Shown one piece after another: positions 11,265 to 19,949 of a stretch of 43,279 nt of DNA. Each line of letters starts with the position of its first letter. Position 1 is the first letter of the stretch. Position numbers and translations under genes: made by a program. Where the stretch lies: positions 424,299 to 467,577 of the forward strand of contig MNCI01009412.1 of NCBI GenBank assembly GCA_015680685.1, read 5' to 3'. The DNA is from Gnetum montanum. Its lineage: Eukaryota > Streptophyta > Gnetopsida > Gnetales > Gnetaceae. The notes under the pieces were generated by a model. The model did not search any database and had not been told where the DNA came from. It saw only the letters and a program-made list of their open reading frames with translations.

Positions 11265-12080
11265 TCTCCATGTTAGATTTTGAGGTTTCGCCCAGATCAG
11301 AAGCAGATGGAAAAATTGGTCCATTAGGGGACCAGTCGGCATGCAGCCATCCACGCGCGGTGCATTGTGCAAATGCCTTAGAAAATTTCTTGTGGAAGTG
11401 CTTCATGGCACCGCTAGTGTGGGCCAAAATGGCCCCGCGAAGGGTGGGGCCCACCATGAACACCTCCAAAGCCGTGTGTGCCAATGCAAGCCCATCATCG
11501 CCTGCGTAGGTCCCTTCTTTCGTAACTTTCGGCCTACGGAAAGGCAAAAACATGTGTTAAAACAAGAGCAAATATTTGAATATAAAGAAGAGGAACAATC
11601 AGATCTAAAACGAAATTACCTTTCTACTCGGTATACTGAGCCGAGAGGATTTTGAAACAAGGTGTGTGCGCGGCCAGCTAAGAATAACGTGTCGTTGATA
11701 TAGTTAGGCCCCCGCAGCAACCGATCCCACACACACATCAATGGACGGGCAGATCTTGGACCACCGGGGGGAACACCCTCGGTGAGAAGTGGTCCTTCAT
11801 CGATATCATCCATGAATATTCTAATACCCTCCGCTGTACTGGGTAACATGGCCTCGATGATGCTCCGCACAACATCCTCGCCTAGGTGGGACCAAATCAC
11901 AACCCTGAAATGGTCCAGTATGAAGGCCAAAAATTTGCAGGCCCCGTCCCAAAACCAGACCCCATTGTTCTCAACGGTTAAGTCTGGGGTCGATTCACCA
12001 CCCTTAATAGGACCAAACCATGTCAACACCCCAACTAGCTCAACCACTAGAAGTGGAGGTTCAACATCCCTGCAAGCCAT
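11265..12080 (-). other. NIF/FCP1-like HAD phosphatase-type domain (exons 1-2 of the antisense gene), catalytic residues lost
   Basis: Seen: a hydrophobic strand LLVVELVGVLT, then FLAFILDHFRVVIWS, then NDTLFLAGRAHTLFQNP near the end of exon 1. Known: the NIF/FCP1 family has a strand with D-x-D-G-x-L, a block of the form EFL…RFDVGIWSS, and a late NTLL-x-DDSPYKAL-x-NPP block, in the same order and at similar spacing. Inference: the exon encodes this fold. The two nucleophile aspartates would be Glu and Val here, and the late Asp-Asp pair would be Ala-Gly. It is therefore either a pseudo-enzyme or a resemblance of fold only. Exon 2 continues with residues comparable to the C-terminal helices. 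The assignment is by eye; a profile search would decide. Confidence 0.5.
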
Positions 12081-12154
12081 TAAAAAAACCCCAAAGGTTA
12101 ATTATACCGAAAACTTCATTTTGAAAAATAGACATTGGTGGAAAATTTTTCTAA

Positions 12155-12490
12155 CTGTTACGCTCGGCGTATACGCTGGGCGTATACACAAACAGTTACG
12201 CTGGGCGTAGAGAGAAACAATTACGCTCGACGTATACGCTGGGCGTAGAGAGAAACAATTACGCTCGGCGTATACGCTGGGCGTAGAGAGAAATAGTTAA
12301 TCTCAACGTATACGCTGGGCGTAGAGACAAAAAGTTACGCTGGGTGTATACGCTGGGCGTAGAGAGAAACAGTTACACTCGGCGTATACGCTGGGCGTAG
12401 AAACAAACAGTTACGCTCAGCATAGAAAAACTGTTATGCTCGGCGTATATGCTGGGCGTACACACTAAAAACTGTCTACGTTGTACATAA
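12155..12490. repeat. Tandem array of GCGTATACGC palindromes between the antisense gene and pol
   Basis: About eight copies of a 38-bp unit contain TTACGCTCGGCGTATACGCT followed by GGGCGTAGAGAGAAACAA. The core GCGTATACGC is a perfect 10-bp palindrome (first copy 12167-12176). The same core fills the U3 of both LTRs. The array lies just 5' of the antisense gene and on the pol-proximal side, so it may act as a promoter element or lie in the first intron. Related but irregular motifs continue to 12720. Confidence 0.85.
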
Positions 12491-12760
12491 GACGACTTTA
12501 CGCTGAACAGGCTTACACTACAAAATATCAAACTTAAGCCCGGCGTATATGCTTAGCGTATACGTCGACAATCATCTACGTTGAACACCGAAAAAGGAAA
12601 CCGTGACAGTCTACGCTGAAAACAACACACGCGGCGTCTATGCTGGTACAATACCCTGAACCCTTTACACTCAGCGTATACACCGAAACCCTGTAGGATA
12701 ATTGTCTACGGTACAAAAACAGACGTGGAAAAATAAACAAAAATAGGGTCAAGAGCCTAC

Positions 12761-12891
12761 TTGCTGGAAGATCCAGGCCATGCGGGAAGGCTCGGACGGG
12801 GTAGGCACTGCAGCATCGCCTCGCTCTCCTCCGCAAACGTTAACTCTGGTCCTTTCTTTCCTCGGCCTTCCATTTCTTTGCCTCTGCCCAT
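12761..12891 (-). other. Candidate upstream coding exon of the antisense gene
   Basis: An open frame starting at ATG 12891 (MGRGKEMEGRGKKG…) ends in AGCAA followed by GTAGGC, a possible donor at 12760. A possible acceptor, TTTTTTTAATGGCTTGCAG, ends at 12070. Joining the two gives an intron of 691 bp and restores exactly the reading frame of exon 1, replacing ATG 12080 as start. The intron would contain the palindrome array. Phase agreement and the pyrimidine tract support this, but one in three random pairs would fit the frame. Confidence 0.4.
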
Positions 12892-12894
12892 CTC

Positions 12895-13060
12895 AGCGTA
12901 TACGTTGTGGTTCCTTTGGTCGGTGTCTACGCTAGGGTTTCGCTCAGCGTTTACGCTATGTTCTCGCTTGGCATCTACGCTAGGGTTTCCCTCGACATCT
13001 ACGCTGGGGTTTCGCTCGACGTCTATGTTGGGGTTTAGGCACAATTCACGCTCACGCTCG
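12895..13060 (-). repeat. Motif repeats that stay open as a repeated peptide
   Basis: Six or so degenerate copies of a ~24-bp unit related to the LTR motif (GCGTAGACGCCGAG type) read on the minus strand as repeats of the form NPSVDAE or NPSVDVE. The frame stays open from near 13120 into the candidate exon ending at 12761, but no ATG precedes the repeats. Whether they are translated is unknown. Confidence 0.45.
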
Positions 13061-13198
13061 GAGGGACAAATGATAAATGAAGCTCCTTTCCCCTTTTTCT
13101 TGCTTTTTGCCTCGTTTTTCGTGATTTTTCAGATTTGCCTTGAATTTTTCAAAAATATATAAAAATTACATACATAAACTAAATAAAACATAAAATTT

Positions 13199-13246
13199 CG
13201 GCATTAAACTGCCGTTCGTTGCCGGGTAAGGCAGTAAACTGCCGTT
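13199..13246 (+). repeat. Two perfect hairpins upstream of pol
   Basis: CGGCA-TTAAAC-TGCCG (13199-13214) and GGCAG-TAAA-CTGCC (13230-13243) are 5-bp stems with TAAAC in the loop. They share the TAAAC word and the hairpin habit with the arrays after gag-pro and after pol, but with different stem sequences. Confidence 0.6.
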
Positions 13247-13743
13247 TCACTGTTACGTTAATCCACTGTCATACATATACACTAAAAATTGCCAAAAGAC
13301 ATAAAACGACCATCGCTATCTTACGAGGCTCTCTATTTATTGACAGGAACTAGCCTAATGGATTACAAGCGCTTAACTAAGCTGTTGGTTATCGATGGAC
13401 CATATGGCGAGGTTGAAAGGAGTATCGACATGAATCTCATCGATGCGAGCTCATCGACAAACAACGCAATAATAGCTTCAACACAGCAAACGGTTAACGA
13501 CTATGAGGGTATGACAAAATCCCTCGACATAGAAGCCGAAAATATTACCGAAGATCCTCTAACCGAAACTCCCATCACCATGTCTGATGGGGAAATTAAA
13601 ATTCTAAAATTAAGCGCATTACTAGAACCGCGTTTGTGCTTAGGGACAATATGAAAGCGTTTGCTTAGTCCTATACAGACATGCCCGGACTAGACCCTCG
13701 TATCATCTAGCACAACATTATCCTTGATTCGAGACTAAGGCTA

Positions 13744-14560
13744 GTGAAACAGAAAGCAAGAAAGGTCAAGCCCGAGGTAGCGTTAGCAGTTCATAGTGAG
13801 ATTACCAAGCTCTACCAAGCTGGTTTCATTAGGACTGTTGATTACGCCGAGTGGGTGTCAAACATGGTTATAGTCCTAAAAAAGAACGGAAGTATCAGCC
13901 TATGCATTGACTTCCAAGACCTCAATGTAGCAACCATAAAAGATGACTTCCCCTTACCTAGCATTGATCAATTAGTTGACTCAACCGCTGGGCATGCCCT
14001 GTTATCTTTTATGGATGGGTTCTCGGGGTATAACCAGATACGTATTAATCCAGAACACCAGCTCCGAACCACTTTTATGACACCTTGGGGAACCTTTTGT
14101 TACACGATGATGCCTTTCGGTCTCAAGAACGCTAGGGCCACATATCAAAGGGCAATGACATACATCTTCAACGATTACATCTTACATTCGCTCAATGATT
14201 ACGTGGATGACATAGTGGTTAAATCAAAAACGTCAGAACAACATGTACAGGATCTTGACTTAGTGTTAAAACGTTGTCTAAAGTACGAACTAAGGCTTAA
14301 CCCAAAGAAATGCGTATTCGGCGTCAAGACAGGTAAACTGCTTGGATTCGTAACCTCGGAAGTAGGGATACGAGTAGACCCCGATAAGGTTAAGGCCATT
14401 ACAAACCTGAAATCACCTAGCAACCTAACCGAACTTCGAGGGCTACAAGGTCGATTACAGTTCACCAGGAGGTTCATAGAAAAATTGACAGAAAAACTAA
14501 CACCTATGAACCACCTACTACGCAAAATGTCCATTTTGAATGGACCCAGCAATGCTAAGA
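13744..14560 (+). other. Reverse transcriptase domain
   Basis: The frame contains LCIDFQDLN, a palm block ending in MPFGLKNARATYQRAM, and the intact catalytic YVDD at 14200-14211, followed by the thumb region with LGFVTSEVGI. The domain copies the genomic RNA into DNA from the tRNA-Asn primer. It is the best-preserved enzyme in the window, with an open frame from 13744 to beyond its end. Confidence 0.93.
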
Positions 14561-14574
14561 AGCATTTGACAACA

Positions 14575-15015
14575 ATAAAATGGCACTTGCTCTACTACCC
14601 ATGGTGTACCCACCCAAAAATGGCAAGCCGTTTTACATCTACCTGGCCACATCAGAATCATCAATCGCGTCTATGCTTTGCCAGAAACAAGATGATGGAA
14701 CTGAAGTCCCTGTATACTACCTGAGCCATGCATTAGTTGCCCATAAAAAAAGATACAACGACGTCGAGAGGTCATGTTTAGTTTTAGTTTTCTCTTTAAA
14801 GAAATGGCGACATTATCTTTTCCAAAATCAAGCTAACATAATTTGCAAAGACAATGTACTCAAAGCTATAACTGGCAATATCTACGAATCAAGCAGGATA
14901 GCCTGTTGGAAGGCCATCATAGCTGAGTTTGACCTGCGCTACGTAGCACAATCGTCAGTCAAAGGCCAAGCCATAGCAAATCAAATAACCACGTCGCCAA
15001 CACAGGATCTAAGTA
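14575..15015 (+). other. RNase H domain (retroviral type)
   Basis: After the frameshift near 14560, the frame reads GKPFYIYLATSESSIASMLC, then VYYLSHAL, RYNDVERSCL and WRHYLFQNQANI, the usual order of the Ty3/gypsy RNase H between RT and the tether. Its job is to degrade the RNA strand of the RNA:DNA hybrid. Confidence 0.85.
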
Positions 15016-15069
15016 CAATAGAACCCAAATTCCCAGACGAAAACGTAAATGCAATAGATACGGTGCCAG

Positions 15070-15450
15070 ATAACTACGATGTCATTCTAAACTTTGATGG
15101 AGCATCCACCTCTCAAGGAGGAAGTGCTGCCACTGTAATCACATACCCCTCTAGGGAAATTAAACCATTTTCTTATCGCTTCAATTTTCACTGTACTAAT
15201 AACATAGCAGAGTATGAAGGCCTCCTTAGAGGTCTCGCAGCCGCACTAGCTTCGGACATCACACGGCTTGTAGTCAGAGGGGACTCACAACTGGTCGTAA
15301 ACCAAGTCACAAATGTCTATACATGTAAAGCACAACACTTACAACCATACTGTGATTTGGCCAAACACCTACTTAAATGATTTGAAAACGTTGATGTCCA
15401 ACATGTCTCCAGGAATGACAATACCATTGCAGATGCATTAGCAATCTTGG
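15070..15450 (+). other. Second, archaeal-type RNase H (aRNase H)
   Basis: The block begins YDVILNFDGAST and continues with NNIAEYEGLLRGL, VVRGDSQLVVNQV, and after a TGA (15378) VSRNDNTIADALA. DGAS, NIAEYE, GDS and the final NxxAD supply the four acidic metal-binding positions of the type-I cellular RNase H. Among plant LTR elements an extra aRNase H marks the Tat clade, so this domain gives the classification. Confidence 0.88.
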
Positions 15451-16814
15451 CCTTAAACATATCCCCTGACATGTTTCACGCATTACCAAACTCCGTAACC
15501 AGTTGTGCTGAGCCCATAACCAATACTCTTGACATGCTACCAATCACATCTGTCAGTACAACATACGCTAATGAATGGTATGATGACGTAAAGGAATACC
15601 TTTTGCGCGGTGAAACGCCACAACATTTAACAAACGCACAAAAGGATGCAATACGCAAACGTTCTAGACAATACACACTAATAGAAGACACATTGTGTCG
15701 TCGATCCTACGAAGGCATACTACTGACATGCGTCAATAGTACCGAAGCCCAAACAATTATTGAACAAGTACACGACGGAATATGCAGGGGACAGATTACA
15801 CCGAAGGAAATGGAAACCAAAATAAGACGCTTAGGCTACTATTGGCCACACATGGAGTATGACTGTCTATCCAAGATCAAAATATGTAGTACTTGTCAAA
15901 AACACAGTAATCTAATCCATGTCCCACCGAATGAGTTGCATACAGCGCAAATCACATGGCCCTTCCAAAAGTGGGGATTAGACCTTATACGCCCGATAAC
16001 ACCCACATCTTTTGCTGGGCATGGTTTTATCATAACAGCAACCGAATATTTCACGAAATGGGTGGAAGCTACATCCCTTCGAAAAACTACTTCTAAACAC
16101 GTGTGCCACTTCATCCTCAAAAACATTGTAACCCGTTTTGGCATTCCCATGACAATCATCACTGACAACGGGCCACAGTTTAGCAGTGCCGAGACCAAAA
16201 CGTTTTGTGATAGTCTAGGGATCAAACATTCATTTTCATCTCCTTACTATCCTCAGAGCAATGGACAGGCAGAAGCAACAAATAAGACAATCATCACAAT
16301 ACTCAAAAAGATGCTTGCCCAAAGAAAACGAAGATGGCACGAACAACTAGTGTATGCATTGTGGGCATACCTTACTACACACCGGACCTCGATAGGTAAA
16401 ACTCCGTACAGTCTTGTTTACGGTTCAGAAGTTATTTTACCTTTGAAATTATAGGTACCATCTCTAAGGATCACACTTTTCGGACTTCTCGACGACGAGC
16501 AAAACAATGATCTACACATCATTGACCTGGACTTAGTGGAGGAGGAGCACGTACGCGCACTTGATCAGATCGAATGGTACCAAAAACAACAGCGGTAACG
16601 ACATCGGCATGACGTTCATAAAAGCCCCATCAAAGAAGGAGACCTCATGCTTAAGGCTGTTCGAGAACACCCAGATAAATTCTCAGTCAATTGGGAAGGG
16701 CCTTACCTGGTCATCAAAGCATTTGACAAAGGAGCTTTCAAGTTAACTGACATGGACGGAAAAGAATTTGCAAATCCGACCAATCATTTGTTCCTGAAAC
16801 CGTTCTATACATAA
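15447..16814 (+). other. Integrase domain
   Basis: A zinc-binding region contains VHDGICRGQ and, later, CSTCQKH; the second histidine of the HHCC motif appears to be Gln. The catalytic core keeps the triad Asp (15981, WGLDLI), Asp (16164, TDNGPQF) and Glu (16272, NGQAE), with the canonical 35 residues between the last two. A C-terminal GPY module (NWEGPYLVIKAF, about 16689-16725) is present. No chromodomain follows. Stops occur at 16452 and near 16597. Confidence 0.9.
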
Positions 16815-16834
16815 ATTTGAGCTCAGGTACGTGT

Positions 16835-17390
16835 TAGTCCTGGAATCATAACTATAAACGGATACCACAGCTAGTCCTGGAATCATGACTATAAACTAAT
16901 ACCACAGCTAGTCCTGGAATCATGACTATAAACTGATACCACAGCTAGTCCTGGAATCATGACTATAAACTGATACCACAGCTAGTTCTGGAATCATGAC
17001 TATAAACTAATACCACAGCTAGTCCTAGAATCACGACTATAAACTGATACCACAGCTCGTCCTGGAATCATGACGATAAACTGATACCATAGAATAGTCT
17101 TGGGTTACGACTTAAAACTAACACCAACATTGTCCTGGCATCATGACAATAAAATGATACCCCACAATGTCCGCAATGACGATAAACTAGTATCCTTTTG
17201 GCATGACAGTAAAATGTCATCGTCATAACCGTCAGAGTCCGCTAAGACTATAAACTAGCTTGCCTCCGCATGGTCCGCTAAGACTCGAAACTGGCAACGT
17301 ACCGTCCGCCACGACATTAAATGGGAAATGTCCAACGGGTTACGACACAAAACTAACAAATGATAGTCCGTCAAGATTGTAAACTGACAT
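16835..17390 (+). repeat. Hairpin tandem array after pol, with compensatory stem changes
   Basis: Seven units at 37-bp spacing start at 16835, 16872, 16909, 16946, 16983, 17020 and 17057. Most read TAGTC-N10-GACTA followed by TAAACTgATACCACAGC. The unit at 17057 is TCGTC-N10-GACGA and the one at 17130 is TTGTC-N10-GACAA, so both stem sides changed together. Farther on come ATGACA-N6-TGTCAT (near 17202-17220) and AGTC-N6-GACT. The array starts 21 bases after the pol stop. It resembles the array after gag-pro. Confidence 0.88.
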
Positions 17391-18377
17391 GTTCATCTCC
17401 AACTCTTCGTTCCATAGCCGTATTCATTCATCAGAATCATTGCATCCCTCATCGGCACACAATCTCATCAACATCATCGACATTCGCACTCAGTGATCTG
17501 AATCACCCCCAACATTTTTGTTCACCTCCAGCTGTTTTAAGTCTAAGCTCATTTATTCACTCATGATTTTCTTGTCTCCTTGGAGCTATGTTTGCAGGAT
17601 GACGCTCAGAGGTGCTCGTACGAGAGTGCATTTCATCATAGGCAGCAAGATGAAGCAATGTCCATTAATCCACCTGGCAAGATTACATCAAACCGTTAAC
17701 CCGTACATTCCCATTCCCCGAAAATTCACTATCTGTTCACCAAACTATTGCACACTGTAAAACATTACAGCAGTTGCAACACATAAAACACAATATTCGC
17801 ACATGAATACAGTTTACAGTTAAAAAAAAAATGGGACCCTTGGCACTTCCCATACAAGCCCCAGGCGGGAAGGCATCAATCTTGAAAATAGGTACTCATG
17901 TCAAAAGCAGTCAAGAAACATCCTATTGTATGGCTTTGGCACGTCGCTTACAGTTTCCCCAAAGAAGGATGTTGTTCCTCCAAAGAATGCCAAACATCAC
18001 CCCGTGGCTTTGGCATTGACAACAAGCTCTTTTGAACACTAACCAAGAGCATTGTTTTGCCAAAGGATGCACATCGCATGCCTAAATTTTGAGTCTGCCA
18101 AAAAAAATGGCTATCGACGAGGACCGGCATGCAGCACACCTGAGCATCCCATTTCCCCAGCATGATCCCTTGGACAATCACCAATCCCCATAATCCCTTC
18201 TCTCCTACCAGCTACCAATATTGCCTTTTTCAATCCCATACACTACTAAACACGGTACGATGACGTCTAGTCAAGTGGCAAGGGACAAAGCTTTTATCAA
18301 GTTGCTTGTGGTGTTTTGTGCTTCTTTGTCGACGCTTCTCGGGTCGATTCCTCCAAGCGTCAACAAAGAGGTGCCAA
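17391..18377 (+). other. 3' untranslated region of element A
   Basis: About 1 kb separates the hairpin array from the 3' LTR. Open frames are short and show no motif. The word CTTTGGCA and its complement TGCCAAAG recur between 17930 and 18080. The expected polypurine tract is weak: AACAAAGAGG at 18362-18371 is the only purine run just before the LTR. Confidence 0.6.
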
Positions 18378-19742
18378 TGAAACACCACAAAAATTTCAAG
18401 TTTGGCACTTGTCCGACAAGAAGTAGATCCCCATGACGCTCAGACAACATTGGCTACATTTGAAGTCACACATGGCAATTTTGAGGATCGAAACACTTGA
18501 TTTTTACCAAGTGTTGTGCCAGCATCTATGCCCAGCATCTACGCCCAGCGTAGATGCCCAGCGTCTACGCCCAGCATCTACGCCTAGCGTATACGCCCGA
18601 CGCCCAACATACACGCCTCACATGTAGGCTCAGCAGGTGCAACAGGAGCAAGAATTGAAGCAAGTCAATGGCCAACATTCATTAGCGTATACGCCTAGTG
18701 TATATGCCCAGCGTATACACTAGCATCCATCAGCGTATACGCCAACATCCATTAGCGTATACGCCCCAGTGTATACGCCAGCGTCCACCCAAGTTCACAC
18801 GCCCACCAAGTCCGGCGTATACGCTGACCTGATGTAGCGTATACGCCTAGCGTATACCATGTTTCTAAATTGTATGCACCCCGTCAACGCGCCACGTGTC
18901 CCCCGACCCGATTTTCCCAGTAAAACCCTACCTATAAAAAGCCCATTTTTCCGCATTTTCAAGGTCGGCAAAAATTTACCAGAGCAGAACCAAGAGCAAT
19001 TACGCTGCAAACTAGAGCCTAAAACCCTCTACGCTGGAAGTCCTGTACGCCGAGCACAGTCTCTATGCTCCGCCTACCGTGCAAACCAGCCGCCTCCCTA
19101 CACCCACCGAGGCTTTACGTCCGCCTTGTGTTCAACCACAACTGCGTTAGACCGGTGCACCACATTTCCATTTCATAATACAGTTTACAGTTTATAGTTT
19201 ACGCTGCGTTCACGCTATTTCTGCTTACACTAGTTTACATTTATGCTCTATTTACACTGTCTACGCCCTGTTTACATTGTTTATGCTATATACGCCTTGT
19301 TTACACTGTACACTGTCTACGCTCATTTACACTTACACGCCTTACGCTATCTACACTCTCTTTACACTACATTGTCCACGATCTGTTTACGCTGTACGTT
19401 GTCTATGCCCTGTTTACATTTTTCTGGCCTACGCTTAGTTTACACTGCATATATCAGTTTACACTGTTTACACTGTTACGTTGTTTACACTTTGTTTATG
19501 CCCTGTTTTCACTGTTCACCCGTTTTACACCTGTTACACAGTTTACGTATAACCTAGCGTATAACACTTCGGTAGTGCTCGGGGAAATCCTTGTCTGATC
19601 CGCGTGTGGACCACCCAAGGTACCCTACCTTTGTGCATTCCAGCTCGCCCTCAGGTGAAGGTAGGGTCATCTATGCTCGTCCTGCGATCCCGCGATCTCT
19701 GTTTCTCCTTCCAGCCAGGAACCGACGATTTTGGGCGGTATA
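18378..19742 (+). repeat. 3' LTR of element A
   Basis: This LTR is collinear with 2155-3507, starting TGAAACACCAC and ending GGTATA (the normal CA is mutated to TA). TATAAAA lies at 18933-18939. It carries the same palindromic U3 motifs (18510-18860) and the degenerate U5 repeats. Differences from the 5' copy are mostly transitions. Confidence 0.94.
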
Positions 19743-19747
19743 GTTGT
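19743..19747. repeat. Right target-site duplication of element A (GTTGT)
   Basis: The five bases match 2150-2154 exactly, which fixes the 3' end of the element at 19742. Confidence 0.93.
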
Positions 19748-19949
19748 GTACTTGAAATTTACCTAGATTTCACTTAAAAATATTTAGAGTCCTATTCTTT
19801 AATTTTCTTACTTTTAAATAGGTTGTTAAATTTAGTTCTTGACATATGTCAGAACCTTTGATTTCATTAAGCTACTTTATTATAAGCTTAAGGGTTTAGC
19901 CATAATGTCTTAATCAATTTTTATCAATGTAGATTCATATAGCCTTATC

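Larger units (their letters stand above)
8511..12080 (-). pseudogene. Seven-exon antisense gene inside the retrotransposon (about 1013 residues, seven TAG stops)
   Basis: Exons on the minus strand are 12080-11620, 11533-11265, 11174-10134, 10040-9837, 9766-9587, 9499-8715 and 8612-8511. The introns of 86, 90, 93, 70, 87 and 102 bp start GTAATT, GTAAGT, GTAAAC, GTATGT, GTATGG and GTAAGC, and all end in AG after a pyrimidine-rich tract. All six junctions keep the frame, and the exon sum is 3042 bases, exactly 1014 codons with the stop. The seven internal stops are all TAG (11088, 10434, 10419, 10020, 9218, 9098, 8780; first base on the minus strand). This fits decay of CAG codons. The gene is convergent with gag-pro and divergent from pol. 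ATG 12080 is the simple start; a phase-matched upstream exon (12891-12761) is an alternative. Extra antisense ORFs are known in Tat elements, usually between pol and the 3' LTR, so this position and exon structure are unusual. The function of the product is unknown. Confidence 0.85.
13289..16814 (+). pseudogene. pol: pol polyprotein of element A (RT, RNase H, aRNase H, integrase)
   Basis: The frame opens after a stop near 13285; the first ATG is 13358. The protein shifts frame twice, near 13620-13645 (before the conserved MPGLDP block) and near 14555-14565 (between RT and RNase H). In-frame stops include TAG before SYTDMPGLDP, TGA at 15378-15380, TAG at 16452-16454 and TAA within the integrase tail. 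The natural end is TAA 16812-16814, after the GPY module. The domain order RT, RNase H, aRNase H, integrase puts the element in Ty3/gypsy, Tat lineage. No gag-pro frame leads into it; the gap is 5.4 kb, so translation would need splicing, an internal promoter or re-initiation. Frameshifts look like ordinary damage, since no slippery signal stands out. Confidence 0.92.
2155..19742 (+). mobile_element. Full-length Ty3/gypsy LTR retrotransposon, Tat-type, carrying an antisense gene (element A)
   Basis: Two LTRs of about 1.36 kb, a primer binding site, gag-pro, pol in the order RT-RNase H-aRNase H-integrase, and 5-bp target duplications define a complete 17.6-kb element. The second, archaeal-type RNase H after the usual one is the hallmark of the plant Tat lineage (Ogre, Retand and relatives). 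The element is unusual in having about 5.4 kb between the gag-pro stop and the start of the pol frame, filled by a hairpin array, a spliced minus-strand gene and a palindrome array. It is dead: gag-pro has 14 in-frame stops, the antisense gene has seven, and pol has stops and two frameshifts. Comparing the first ~110 bases of the two LTRs by eye gives nine differences, mostly transitions, so the insertion is not recent. Confidence 0.95.

Noticed and set aside
8311-13060. Nested insertion of an unrelated transposon between protease and RT
   Set aside because: I found no LTRs, terminal inverted repeats or target duplications around it, the arrays at both sides belong to the element's own motif families, and element D has the same antisense exon in the same position.
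13620-13650. Programmed frameshift in pol
   Set aside because: No slippery heptamer or downstream structure stands out, and a second frameshift plus stops show general decay.
14199-14552. Minus-strand open frame opposite RT, and similar ones opposite gag and integrase
   Set aside because: They are shadows of conserved plus-strand domains.
16835-17390. CRISPR-like array (37-bp units)
   Set aside because: Units are tandem repeats without unique spacers, the sequence is a plant retrotransposon, and no cas genes are present.
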